NCBI RefSeq assembly: GCF_018320785.1
Contig: NC_054878.1
Coordinates: 30,765,523 to 30,829,522 of the forward strand
Reading direction: 5' to 3'
DNA from: Cheilinus undulatus
Taxonomy: Eukaryota > Chordata > Actinopteri > Labriformes > Labridae
Length of the DNA stretch: 64,000 nt
Numbering within the stretch: position 1 is the first letter of the stretch; each line of letters opens with the position of its first letter. A program made the translations under genes and the position numbers. Positions 46,775 to 59,434 of this stretch are shown here, one piece after another. The notes under the pieces were generated by a model. The model had not been told where the DNA came from. It searched no databases and saw only the letters and a program-made list of their open reading frames with translations.

Positions 46775-49700
46775 GAATCAGAATTTATTTTATCTGACAG
46801 AGTAGGCTAAAATCATTCTCAGGAACTCTGCAATCACATGTATTGTTTCTTTAGACACATGCAGTGGTGCTGCTGCTGGAAACAGACAAGCAAACCTACG
46901 GCATTTACTCTATGCATGCATTGCACATCAGTTTATTTTTCATGACGGGAATTAAAGAGACATTATGGCTATTTTTACCCTGGGATAGAGCCCTGCATGG
47001 TGCTCTTTTCTTAAAACTGCTCCTGCTGTATTTTTGTCCATTACCGCCTGCTCCGACAGCTTGTGCCACTCCCACCCACAACAGGTGTGTCAAATATCGT
47101 CTCCATCCCATACAGATTCTGACACTGCATTTGATTAAAGGAATGGCAAAATTAATGTATTCACGTAAGCACCACACATGGATAAAAATCACCTCAGAGC
47201 CTCAGACTAATTTAACTCCTGGTTATGATTCAGTAAAAGCAGTGATATATTCAGACCTTATTACACATCATTTATTCTTAAGTCATACAGAGGTGTAATT
47301 ATCTCACGATCTCTGGAAAGTTTGTGCATCATAAAAACTGCAGCGCACTCCCATCAGCTCTCACAGACAGTAGGCTGATCTTTACTCTATAAACGCTGTG
47401 CTGTTACTGTCCTCATCATTATTGCTTAATGCAGCAAGGACAATTGGACAGTTTCCTTCTCCCTAAATGACTGCATAATGGCTCAGCGTCTTTGCATGCT
47501 GGTGCATTTGTGCAGCAGTAGGCCAACAACACAATAAGGGGAGCATTAAAGCTGTGCCTTATGACTTATTTACAAAGTTTCAGTGCGTGCACTGTTATGG
47601 ACACTGTATGGCTGCAAGGAGATGGACACAACCAAACATGTTCACACAGCTCCAGTGATAATAACTGACAAATAATAGCACTTAAACCGTTATTCCTCAG
47701 TGAACGATTCTAACGGCAATGTGTGACACACCTCCTCTATTATCTTGTTTAATATGAGCACAGAGAAGAGCTTGAACATGAGCTTACTTTGATCTGGGAT
47801 CGTGGAGCAGGTGTATGATCTCATCCCAAGCTTTTTCTTATGGTTGTGTTTTAACAAAAATAAGTGTTTTACCGCTATGTCACTTTCTCTTATGAAAAAT
47901 TCACTCAAAGACTGACATTGCTGTGTTTGTGTTGTAGAAGAGCTTGGGCCTGAAATGGCCCTCGGGCTGCCAGTTGATAATCACTGTCAAACACTATTGC
48001 CTCCAAGCTGCACTGCTGTTGTGCTCTACATCATGGCAGTTTTGCACAGCCGTGCTATGATGACCCTGGTGATGTTGAGATACTATCAAAGTATGTGCAG
48101 TAATAGAAAACAGAGTGCCTGGTAAGCCATGTAGAGTTTTGTAACGCTGAGCAGATGCCACATATTGAAAGGTATCATAACTGTAGTTAACCCCCTAATG
48201 CCCCAATTTCATCCCACTTCACCACAGTCAGAATCAAATAAACTGAACCCCTGTTCTTTCTCAGCATATATTCTACAATAATGAACGTTATCAGTCAACT
48301 GAAGGCTTACATTGGCTGTCATCCAAGACAAAAATTACTGTTATTTATGTGAGAGTTGATATCACTTTTTAGGCAGTGTCTAGGCAACTTGATTTTGGGG
48401 TGAAACTCCTAAATTAAACCCAGTCTGCTATAAAAATGACCCACCAAGGCATTGGAGGAGTTTGAACTACTGCCTGAATGAGTCTGCATGCTTAAATCAA
48501 GACTTATAATTAGCCCAAAACTGCTCAACCACTCAGCCCTTAATTGGATAATCATTATTTTGCATAGATTTATGTTTATCCCTAAAACCACCCAAATGGC
48601 CCAATCAGGAGTTGAGCTGGATGTTTGTATAGTAATGACTGTTATTGGGAAGTCACGAGGGGGTCTGAGATGTATATGAAGACGCTGCAGGTGTGTGTTT
48701 GCACTTGCCCTCTCTTGCATGAGGGAGGTGAGAAGCTCCAAAGAAAACACATTGAAATGTGTAAAAAAGATTCTTGACTGACACTGTGGCGATGGTGCAT
48801 GCAGCGAGCGAGCGTCTGTGTTTATGCAACAGTTTTGTTATTAATTAAGCCTCATTTGATATATTTTAACACTCACGGAGAATCAGATAAAGTTGTGATA
48901 CCTGCAGCTGCAAGTACAGAGAGTTTCACCAGCCAGCATAAAGATGAAACTGAACCTTAGATAAACAGAAACAAGCATTGAGAAAGAGACTGGTGGGTGT
49001 GTGCACAGGCAATTATCTCCTTGTGTCCACCCGGCTGTTGAATTATGCGCTCAATGAAACAGGCGACGCTCTCTTTTGAGCACGTGTAAAAGCAGCGCAC
49101 ACCTTCCTGCTGCATCTCAGAGAATGTAAACCATGCTTTGATGCCCCCTCCTCCTCCCCCCTCTCTGTCTCCTTTTTTCTGTCTTTTCCATGTTTCCTGA
49201 GCGCGGATTTATGTTCGCTTTAGGAGGCAATGTCTGCCTTGATCTGACTTCCCTTTTTGTTCTTTCTCTATCCTTCAATCCCTTCTCTACCACATGTATA
49301 AGAGGAGGGAAAAGAACATTAGTTATTATGGTTTGATGAAACCCCCCAAGGCAAAAAAAAGAGAGAGAGAGAGAGAAAGGGAGACAGATGGAGAGGTAGA
49401 GAGGTGGGGCACAGAAGGGCCAGTCTGAACAAGGAGGCATTGTGTAGCCCCCCAACTGTGTTGGACTGACAGTCTGCATTACAGCACGCTACAGCAGCCC
49501 GCTCCCCAAAGCACTGCTAATCTGTTGCTTACTGGCCCCTCTGGTTCACTCAGGTAAGGGGGGAGGGAACAAAAGGACGAGGAGAAAAGTTTAACCCCTG
49601 TTTTTTTTCACAATAGAATTTAGTTTGTTTCATTCTCAGCATGACATCTTTGTAGAAGTACAAGCCTTTTCAGAGTTAAAACAAATCTTTACATTGTTTT

Positions 49701-49950
49701 CCCAACTTTAAAGCTCCTGCCTGGAAATTTCCATTCTGTTGATTTGTGGTGTCCAGTGTGGACAGACTGTGTTTTAACAGTCAAATACATCACTTAGTGA
49801 AAATCACTGCAGCAAAAAATGAAAGGACATGATGCTCATCCCTCTGTCTGACACCTACCCCATGGCAGCAGTTCTTGGCATTAAAATTAACTATTTAAAA
49901 TAACCAGTCTTCATTCAGATGTTCTTATCTGCTTTTGGAGTGGCATCACC
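46771..49950. other. non-coding stretch, repeat-poor
   Basis: A GA tract at 49360-49395. Long frames at 46864-47298 (plus) and 48409-48750 (minus) lack any recognisable domain. No exon was supported. Confidence 0.4.
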
Positions 49951-49951
49951 A

Positions 49952-50678
49952 TTAAAGACCCTGTGAAGTGAAATCAAAAATTTTGTCTTAACACTCTAGA
50001 TTAGTTTGAATATGGTTGCTATAAACATGTGAAAAACATGGAAAGTTTTTCACCTCTTTCCTGGCTTGGTTTCATGTGGGTGGGGCCAATATGTGGGTTC
50101 ATGATGTCACCAGCCCACAGTGGGAAATGACCCCGTCCCTCTTACACTACAATATAAAGTCACAGAGCAGTTAATCTCAGTACAGTCTGTTGTTAGCTAA
50201 TGTCACAGCCTTTATTGAAAGTTAACAGTCAGTTAAATGCCGTTTTCTTGTTCATTGTGAGGTAAATTTGCCACATCTATCAGCCAAAGTCACCTATGGA
50301 TCATTTATCATAACAGACATTTGAGCCAGAAAACGGACTTTGTCTTTTCTTCTAAGGTCAAAAAAGGTCAAAAGGCTAATGGCATGAGAGCTTTCCTCAA
50401 TTCAGATCGTAACATTTTTTTGTTTTTTGTTTTTTGTTTTTTTCATTTGAGAGGATCGTATTTCTCCTGAGTGGGCGTGGCTTCAGCTCATTCAGCAGAC
50501 ACACCCACACCATCCTAGAGCAGATTTTACTGCCTCATCTTTCATGATTTTGAAACTTAAGTTTTTAAACTTAGAGAGGTTTTATTTTACTGAAATTTGA
50601 CCTGGAGGTTCATAACACAGTGACCTGTCATACAACAAACCTAAATACAGATTTATTTTCACTTTACAGGGTCTTTAA
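49952..50678 (+). mobile_element. TTAA-flanked non-autonomous element, full-length (copy C)
   Basis: TTAA at 49952-49955 and 50675-50678 flanks the inverted repeats AGACCCTGTGAAGTGAAAT and AGACCCTGTAAAGTGAAAAT. TTAA duplication is typical of piggyBac and some Kolobok elements. The interior is non-coding. Confidence 0.85.
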
Positions 50679-50844
50679 TTATAGACGGTGTGGATCCCGG
50701 TTTGGCTCGGTCGGGGGAGTGGAGCCTGTGTGCTGACGCTGTGGTCCTTGGCGCACTGGTTATGTGATCTTTTTGCGATCAGTGGTTTAGTGGTACACTG
50801 AGGTAAATTATAACATTAGCATGTTAATCTGGTCAGAACTGGTG

Positions 50845-50890
50845 TATTTCCACCAGGCAGTCTGGTTCAGTTCAGCACTGTTTGGTATAG
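50845..50890. mobile_element. solo end of the 25841-26982 element family
   Basis: TTTCCACCAGGCAGTCTGG continuing to TTCAGTTCAGCACTGTTTGG matches the left terminal repeat. Confidence 0.6.
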
Positions 50891-51164
50891 GCTGACATGG
50901 TTGATCCTGATCTTGCATTTGTTTCAACTGGAAAGCATCACTAAGTAGAGAACTTACTTAAGTAGCTTACATAGCTGCTTTAGCTATGTTAGCTATGTGG
51001 CTCCTTTATCTATATAGCTAATGGAGCTACATAAGCTACACTGGCTGCATTAGAATGTTTTCTTGTAGGCAGACTGTTTACTCATCTTTATTAAACATTT
51101 TGTAATCAGGTTTTGCAGGTCAGGTTTTTGACTTTTAACCTTTTCTTTACCTCAGTTGTTACCT

Positions 51165-51183
51165 TAACCCTAACCCTAACCCC
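51165..51183. repeat. short TAACCC (telomere-type) repeat
   Basis: Three consecutive TAACCC units. Confidence 0.9.
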
Positions 51184-53189
51184 AAACAGAAGTTCAGTTC
51201 AGTTTTATTTTGAAAGTCTTAGTGTGAGATATACGACATTTCAGATGAACGATCTGTGTGAGTGGCTGTCAGAAATGAACAGTCTACAGCCAGACTGTCT
51301 ATGCATGTCTGTGGCAAAATGAGGGTGAAAAGCTGTTAAAGAGGTGCAGCTTGCTTCCTAGCTCAGCACAAAACATGGCACAAGTAAGTTTGTCCGCGAT
51401 CACACCTGTTTGGTATCATCATTTGCCAAAGACAGTGACTTGTGCTTAATTAGAGGTTATCCAGGGGGCCAGTTTGGCTCGGTTGGTGATGCAGATCCTC
51501 ATGTACAGAAGCGTCTTCTCCTGTTCTCTCCTCATATTTCCTGTATCTCTTCAGCTGTCCTATCTAATAATGCAAAACCCAAAATAATATGCAGTCATGT
51601 GGATAGGATGCTTAGGATTCATCACAGGGTCGGTGTGCCACAACCCGGGTCTGAAGAGGGGGGAGATGGTTGCCAGAGTGAAGCTTGACACATGTCGACA
51701 CACGTGTGTCACTCGGCAGCCAAGGTCAAGCTCAACAGTATCTCTTTTGTCCAGGCCTTTTCAACCCTGGTAATATACCCGGAGCCCGCCGGTGGTTTTT
51801 CGGGTCTTGGGATATCCACAGCATGACCAGGGGCTCTTGGCAATCCTACTGCCCACCTGGATGGTACCCTAGACCATCCTCACTTGCCACATCTGCCCCT
51901 TACTTTGCCCTAAAGGTTATTTTCCAAAGGCCTGGTAATATTCGAGTACATCCACAGACATCAGTATTCTGTTTTCTCTAGATAATAACAAAAGTAATAA
52001 TAAGTCACCCCTGATGCTGAGTCTGTACTTTTAGTAGTGGTACAGAAATGTCTTTTTGTGCAACAGCAGACTTGGTAAAGATCAAGGCTGTACATCTACC
52101 AGACAACACTTAAACCTAAGGAGACCCTGGTGAGTTCATAGCCACAAAGGCAAACTCTCTGTTGAACTGAATGAAAGGAGGAAGGTAAGCTTTCACTTTA
52201 AGTCCGGTCATTCCTGTAGATCAGTCTGAGTTTGTTGTAAATGGAAGCAGATCTCCCTGCTAAGTCCCATTGGACATGCTGCAGACAGCCTTTCACTCCC
52301 TCAGCTCCTCAGGACTTGTTCTTTTGCTTGTTTTCACAGAACTGCCCCCCTGATAAGCTTGTTAATTCCTCCCAAAAGCTCAGCCTTTCAGTGCCCACCC
52401 ACTCCCACCTTTTTTAAGGAAATACCTCCCCTCTCTTCACAGCGCATGCTTGGACACTAGTCAAGGTATGCTGTCTTGCTGTTATTGCATTAAAACTAAT
52501 GAGTGTTTTTTTTTAAAGGATTTGGATTTTTGGGCAACCAAAGAGAGGGGCAGAAAGTGACAGAGCAACTGGGAGAGTAGGGGACCATTCAGAGGAAGAG
52601 CAGCTGGTGTAGAGGAAGGAAAAGGGTTGAAAATTTGATGTTAGTGAATGCGATTCCAATAGTTTTTTTTAATATGCTAAATAATATTTGAAGATCTGAT
52701 CATTATGGCAAAGCTGGATTTTGTTTTTGTTGAAAATATCTTTTTTTATTGATTTTTTGCATTTAGGTGATTGGAGCAATGCACATCAAATATGTAAGCA
52801 ATATTTGTTCATGCAAATCTGCCGGAATTAGCACAAGAGCTATGTTTTCTTTGTATTCTTTACTTATAAATAACAAAATGTACAGTCTTAGTAAAACTTA
52901 AAGGAGAATTAACAAGACAGTGCACAGAAAAATGCATCAGTACATGTAAAATTGACATTTTTGTTACAATACTTGCATCAGACCCAAATACAATAAAAAT
53001 TCAAAGAAAAAATGACCAATATACAAGGATCTTTACTGTTTTTATCTTGATATTGAGTCAACTGGAAAGTGAAAAGTGAAGGAAATTTAAGACAAGAGAA
53101 CAGCGGATGACAGAAAGGGCAGAAGTCAAACTGAAACCTGGGCTACCCATTTGGAATGCTGGCTTGGCCAACATGGATGGCAAATAATT
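51184..53189. other. non-coding stretch, nothing recognised
   Basis: Frames at 51410-51688 and 51685-51981 have no family features. Confidence 0.35.
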
Positions 53190-53998
53190 GACAGCATAAA
53201 TATTCACCTGCTTTAAAGTGACTGACCGAATTCAACAGAGGTCCAACCAATCTAATAGTCTCAAAACAATTTGTGAAATGGGGCTCACCTGAGTGCAGAG
53301 CATGTGTCTCAAGTAATTGAAGTACAAAGACACCTGTGTCTGGAAGGTTTATCAGTATTCCTGGCTACCATTACACCATGAAGTCAAAAGAACACTTCAA
53401 GCAACTTAGAGAAAAAGTTGTTGAAAAGTATAAGTCTGGGGCCGGATACAGAAAAGGTCCAAAGCACTGAGTCAAGTTAAATCCATCATCAAGAATTGGG
53501 AGAAATATGGCACATGTGGAAATCTGCTGAGATCAGGTCGCCCTCCCAAACTGAGTGATCGTGCAAAAAGGAGACTAGTGAGAGAGGCCACCAAGACACC
53601 TATGACTACTCTGAAGAAGTTACAGGTTCTTCACCTGTTGAAGCTTTATGGGAGAATGGCAAAGAGAAAGCCACTGAAGAAAGTTCCTTGATCTGATGAG
53701 ACCGAAATGGTTCTTTTTGGCCATCAGACAAGAGGCTGTGTATGCAGGACACCACACACTACACATCACCACAAACACGACATGCCCACTGTGAAGCACA
53801 GTGATGGCAGCATCATGATGTAGGGAGGCTTCTTGGCAGCCGGTCCTGGAAGGCTTGTAAAGGTAGAGGGTAAAATGAGAATTTTTGGCTGGACTTCTTT
53901 TTTTTTTTCATCAGAAAACAAATTATATTCATCATGATTGATTTATAAAGTAAGTTAAAGGGTAAAACATCCAAGTGAATACTTTTTTAGGCACTATA
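53190..53998 (+). mobile_element. Tc1-like transposon relic, second copy of the 2722-3277 family
   Basis: Shares GACACCTGTGTCTGGAAGGT and GGCTACCATTACACCATGAA with the first copy. The decayed transposase starts at an ATG near 53380. Later words include CTTGATCTGATGAGACCGAA and GGCAGCATCATGATG, with a 3' end CCAAGTGAATACTTTTTTAG. The middle of the catalytic domain is deleted. Confidence 0.87.
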
Positions 53999-53999
53999 G

Positions 54000-55585
54000 A
54001 TAATGTGGTAAGAGGCTGATTTACTCTTGCATATCCAAGTCGCAATCCCCCCACCCAAAACATGCTCAATTCTTCTCTTGTCTGGCCTTGACCTAGGAAG
54101 TTAAACAGCATACATGTGTAGAAGAAAGCTGGACTTTAAACAAGATAAAAGTATTAACATGGCAAGTGCAAGAGCAAAAATAAAGGATTACAAAGTGTAC
54201 AGAGCTGAGAAGTTGTCCATGTTTTCACAGTGTTTCACCAGTTTGCCACCTCCTAACTCAGATGTGGATTGTTTGGTAGTGACGTGAAAGGTCAAGCGGA
54301 AGGAGGTCTAATAATTTACTGTAGACTTCCGTCAATAATTCAGTTCTTCCCCAGTTAAATACCCTAATCGAGCTATACCTCTGCTTAACTGTGCGTGTAA
54401 ACATTCAGAGTGAAAAGAAATAGTTCCATCACCACCCCTCTGTGCGTGCTGACATCTCTTTCAGCCTCAGGCCACCACTGACAACAATCACTTAAACCCA
54501 ATGAGCAGTGGTGAGGACGGCTGGAGAAAGATACATCTGTCGTTCCATTTGGGACAATAAAGCTCACACACTGCTGCGTCTGTCCGCTGTCTGCTGGACT
54601 GTGGTTAGTGAAGAGGCGTTCTGACCGTCACCCAGATCTCCCTGGCCATAAAAGTGACCATTAAAATGACTGATTCCTCATCCTCTGTGTGTCTCTTTTT
54701 GTCACCCACTTTCTCTGTGGGTGTCTGGACATGCATCCAAACACCCGGGGGGGAGTTTTACCCATTCCTCCCCCCTGTATCCTATCCCACCAGTGATAAG
54801 AAACACACAACACACACTCAGAGGGTCGGGTAAAAGCGTTCCCTTGCGTACTGCCCTTTGACACCTGGGGTCGAAGGGGGAGGCACGTGCTAACAGAGGT
54901 CATTGGAGGGCCTGGGCGGGACCAGTGTTTAGTTTTTGGGGGTCCCCAGGGTAGACTTAGCTGCCACTTTCTAACTAAGAGGTCATCATCAAGCTCGGCA
55001 GATGTTTTATAGTCTGTCACCCCTCAGGATGAGATTTAGACAACAGAGCCACAGGTGGACACCCTCCTTTTGTCTACTGGAGTTAGCTAATACTAAAATA
55101 TAGACCACAGTGTTGTCGCAGACATGTCTGCATTAGCCTCTGCCTGTTGCCCCAACCTTGCCCTGCTGTTTAATTTAAGCTGAAGGGTTCAGAGTGGATT
55201 TGTTTCTTGGCTGCATGTGGTTGTGAACAAGCCAAAGAGCATGTTGTGCTCTCGAACATTAATTCTTTCTCCCACTGGATATGTGTCAAGCTAAGCATGT
55301 AATAACCTTCCAATTCTTTATGTTTCTTTGCCTGTTAGATAAAACTCCCCCTTGTTTTTGAAAACAGCTACAACAATCATAACTCTGAGCCCCACCTACT
55401 TGCATCTATAAAAAGCTAAGCCCTTCTAGGAACCACTTGGAAACAATTAACATCAATTCAAAGTTAGTCAGGACCACTTTGTCAAGAAACACAAATGATT
55501 TGCAGCTATAAATAGTTCTTTATTTGCAGTTATTAATTTGCACTAATTGTCTGTTATTCATGTTTGGCAGTGTGGCTGTTCTGGG
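54000..55585. other. non-coding stretch, nothing recognised
   Basis: A minus-strand 119-codon frame (54661-55020) shows no known domain. Confidence 0.35.
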
Positions 55586-55945
55586 TTCCCCCTGCTCTTC
55601 CACTTGCCTAGCATTAAGCAGGAATATCACCTGTTCTTGCTCTTCCTATGTCAGTAAGGAAAGCCTAAGGCAGCGAGAGAAGCAGAAAAACCCAGAGCAG
55701 AGCATCAGTGACAACAGAAAGACATTGATTAAGTCAGAAGCAGAATGAAGGAGGAGCTGGGGTGGAGGAGGGTTGCAAGAGCAGCTTGCAGAGAGAGTGG
55801 CAGAGCATATCCAGGCAAGAGCAGTTCAAATAAGGCAGTATAAGAGCGATTAGCCAATCAGCTGGCTGTCAGCTGATGAGGGCTTGTATTAGATCAGCTG
55901 ATCTCACTTAGGGCAGTGCTTGACTCTGTGGCCTGCATGAAGTTA
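55586..55945 (-). mobile_element. dispersed repeat, uninterrupted (copy 2)
   Basis: Reverse-orientation homologue of 44130-45080. It lacks the 630-bp insertion at 55827-55830. Confidence 0.85.
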
Positions 55946-56379
55946 CACTGTTTGCTCAATTTGTAATCATTGACAAAATCCCAGCATAATTGACCTAAAC
56001 ACACTTGTTCTTGACAAACGATCTATTCATAAACTATCCGTTATTACAACAGCATATAGTGCCCCCCCAAAAAATATTGAGGACCTGTTATTTTTTAGAA
56101 AAAAAGGAATATCCAAGAGTTAATCTCGTACAGTTATGAGGAAAAAAATTTGAAATGTTTTACTTCAAAAGTTTACATGAACCAAAACTTAATTTTTGGG
56201 GGGATTATAAAGTCAAAAATAGCCGAACACAGAAGAAAGTCCTGGCAGATTAAATCGTTTTCCTTGCAAAAGTCCTGAAGTTGAGAGCCCAACAAATTAT
56301 GATTCTTATTGTGACTAATGAATAAGGAAATACTGATGATTTTAGGCCAGAATCATCACATTATCATCTGAAAAAGATA

Positions 56380-56560
56380 TTTCTGTAAAATGCTGCTATC
56401 CGGCCATTGTTTTCATTCTTGTTTCTCTTAATTTTTTGACTTTGCTACGTTGTAATTTTTTGACTTTAAAAACTTGAAATTTTGGAGTTTATAATGTCAA
56501 AATTTAAAATTTTTAAACCTATCAATTTTGAGAATTTTTCCTAGAGTTTGACTTTTTTTA
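56380..56560. repeat. AT-rich simple repeat
   Basis: Recurring AATTTTTTGACTTT and TTGAAATTTT words. Confidence 0.5.
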
Positions 56561-56585
56561 AAGAAAATATGGAGAGAATGAGGGA

Positions 56586-56671
56586 TGGCGCTGCACTGAG
56601 CCTGGGAATTGATCCCACTACCAGTGCGACTAGACTACAGTCGCTCTACCAGCTGAGCTAAACTGACGCTC
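56586..56671 (-). tRNA. tRNA-like sequence (pseudogene or SINE head)
   Basis: On the minus strand TAGCTCAGCTGGTAGAGCG is a perfect A box and D arm, as in tRNA-Tyr, and GGGATCAATTCCC is a B-box-like T arm. ACTGTAG, as around the Tyr anticodon GTA, lies between them, but the anticodon arm is shortened and the acceptor stem does not pair. Not a working tRNA gene. Confidence 0.5.
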
Positions 56672-56949
56672 AGGTTTAGGATTTTTAAACTCAGATCTTC
56701 TGGGTTTGGTTTCATGTAAATAAATGTCACCATAATCTCAAAAATGGCATGTTTTTTCTGAAAATTGTAATTTTCTCTTAAAAATAAACCGGTCCACTTT
56801 ATCTTTTCATCTTATAGGCTGGCCCTTAAACTCCATGGTACATTATTTTTTTTAATTATGTTTTCAAAAACTTCTATGCACATCTAAATTTGACAGCATC
56901 ATAGAAGACATATTCCTACCTTTCTGGTGAATACAACATCTCCTGAACT

Positions 56950-57415
56950 CTAAACATCCACTGTGAGTCAGGTATGAAATGGTAAGATTTAAAACTTTAA
57001 CGGCCAATCAAGACTTATAATCGCTCAGTGCTTGTTAATATGAAAGCTCAAAATATTAAAGATTTTCTTCAAATTTTGCACAAATGTCCACTCTGAATAA
57101 TCATGATCTGATTTAATGTTTGAGGCCAAAAGTCAAGGTCTTTGGAGGTCCCATTTATCTCTAGCTTGTAAATATTATATTTTCATAAAGCTTTGAGGGA
57201 TGTCCTTCAAACTTAGTGCAAATGTCCACTTTGACTTAGGCATGAACTGATGAGAGCTAAAAGGTCAAAGGTCAGAGTTATTTCCATCAGGGGCTTGTGA
57301 ATTTGACATCCCAAAAATGCTAAACTTTGCAAAAAATGTCCACTGTGATGCAACCATGACCTGATTTGATTTTGGAGGTCAAATGTCAAGGTCATTTTGG
57401 CCTCGTGCTGTTCTT
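56950..57415. repeat. tandem repeat, four units of 116-137 bp
   Basis: Anchor words AAATGTCCACTNTGA at about 57082, 57219 and 57335, with a diverged first unit near 56950. Each is followed by a CATGANCTGATTT-type word and AGGTCAAnGTCAAGGTC. A further single unit lies at 60785-60890. Confidence 0.8.
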
Positions 57416-58706
57416 GCTCTTCTGTACTTTCACTGTTTGTCTGTTGGAATCCTCACAGAAGCATGTAACGGTCATGTGGTAGTTCTGGTTTTCATTATGT
57501 TTTAGAACTTTTGCAGTTAGAGTAGACCATTACTGTTAAGGCTTCAGATTGAGTTTCCATTTGGTTCCTGAAGATCCTCAGGAACTCTCAGCCCATTCTA
57601 ACCTGTGAGACTGCTGCTGATGGATTCATTTGTCTCAGTGTGAACAGATGAAAAGCTGCTTTTAGGAAAACTGGAGGCTGCAGAGGGTGTAGAGGTTTGT
57701 TGTTTATGTCCAGCTAATTTAAGTTTGTGCCTCTGTGGGTTTCTGTGTGGTTGCGTGTTTGTGTGTGTAGGTGTTAGAAAGATAAACCATCTTAGGGAAG
57801 AGGAGCGGAGCGGGCAGCCAGTGTTTATGTTTGTGTCTCCACTTTTAATGACCTCAGCTGCTCAGGCTCTGGCCTCCGTCTGTCTGTTTTTGTGTGTTTT
57901 GGGGATCGGAGTGGGGAAACGTAAGCAACTGTGCCTTTCAAATTAAGAGAACATGGCCTGAGGATATTGATACGCATTATGCCATGAGGCAAAACCATGT
58001 GTGGATTTTGAAACAGATTGGCTGACTGTTAGTGCATCAGTGAAGCCCATCCAAACATGTGGATGTGTTTTGTTTTTAAATCTGTTTGCTCACACTGATG
58101 ACAGACAGAAAAAGATGAGAATGTGAAAATACGGGACAAGGATAAAATGACTCCATGTTTAATGACTGTCTTTGTATAAAAAGGCAGGGTCTTTGATCAG
58201 TCTGAATTCTGATAACTGTGAATCATGCTTTTATTCTTTAGAGAACAGGGGATTCTCTGGAGAAGGATTTAAATATATGTTGTTGAGGTTAAATCCAGGG
58301 GACCGACCCTCATGTGAGTAAGCCCCCTCAGCTGACACCCCTCACCCACACAGTAACCATGTGTACAGTGTCATATGTGTATGCTAACACGTTCTGTAAG
58401 TACTCGAGGAAGTCTGCACTTAACAGTGAGCAGCAGCCGTCACATGTCGACCGTTAGTGCTGTCAACACAGTACTTAAACTGCTTATCAGCATCTAACCT
58501 TATATAGGAGCTATGAAATAAAACATATCTAATAAATAAGGTGGAGATAAACAGTTTGATAAACTTGATTTTAGGTATGAACTGAGTTGCCAACCGTTTG
58601 GATTTTAGGATACATGAAAGAGAGAGAAAACATTACCTAGCATCTTCACTCTGAATATTTTATTTTCATGAACCCTCTAGGACAATAAAGTATGGACTAA
58701 GTAGGA
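57416..58706. other. non-coding stretch, nothing recognised
   Basis: GTGTGT patches near 57740-57770. Nothing else was supported. Confidence 0.35.
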
Positions 58707-59434
58707 CTATATGGACTAAAGTTTTCATCCGCCTGATCATGACACCTACAGGAAATGCGATGCCATACTATTTAAATACATGTACTTTATTATGGAGTAG
58801 GCCCCCTTTAGCAGCTATAACAGACTCCACTCATCTTAGAAGGCTTTCAACAAGATTTTGCAGTATTTCTGTGGGAATTTGTGCCCATTCATCCTGTAGA
58901 GCATTGATGAAGTCAGGCACCAGTGTTGGATGAAAAGTCCTGGCTTGCAATCTCAGTTCCCATTCATCCCAAAGGTGCTCAGAGGAGACAGAGAAGCGTA
59001 ATTTGTCACGTTTCCACTGCTCCACAGTGGTGGATTCTTGGCACTTGACTTGGCGATGACAGGCTTGCATGCAGCTGCTCAGCCATGGAAACCCATTCCA
59101 TTAAGCTCCTACTGCACAGTTTTAGTGTTTACATTAATGCAAGTGGAAGTTCAGAAGTCTTCAGCTATAAATCAACAGAGCGTTGGCTAGCGTTATACAC
59201 CATGCACCTAGCCCGTCATAGACCCTGCTCTGTAATTCTATATGATCTTTGGTCCATGGCTGAGTTGCTGTTGTTCCTAAATTCTTCCGCTTTTCAGTAA
59301 TATCACTAACAGTTGACTATGGAGATTGTATGGCTAGGTGCTTTTTTTTTTTTATACACCTGTGGCAACAGGCCTGTTTGAAACACCCGAATTCAGTTAT
59401 TAACAGGTGTGGCCAAACACGTTTGTCCATATAG
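58707..59434 (-). mobile_element. internally deleted Tc1-like element with both ends
   Basis: Inverted ends CTATATGGACTAAAGTTTT (left) and CTATATGGACAAACGTGTTT (right, inverted). The minus strand keeps the transposase C-terminus (LWDEWELRLQ, LQDEWAQIPTEILQNLVESL) and some N-terminal words, but most of the middle is gone. Confidence 0.87.

Noticed and set aside
46864..47298. 144-codon plus-strand frame with hydrophobic segments
   Set aside because: No family resemblance, and the start follows a GT/CA-rich repeat area; treated as chance.
51165..51183. Interstitial telomere / chromosome-fusion scar
   Set aside because: Only three TAACCC units, common in fish introns.
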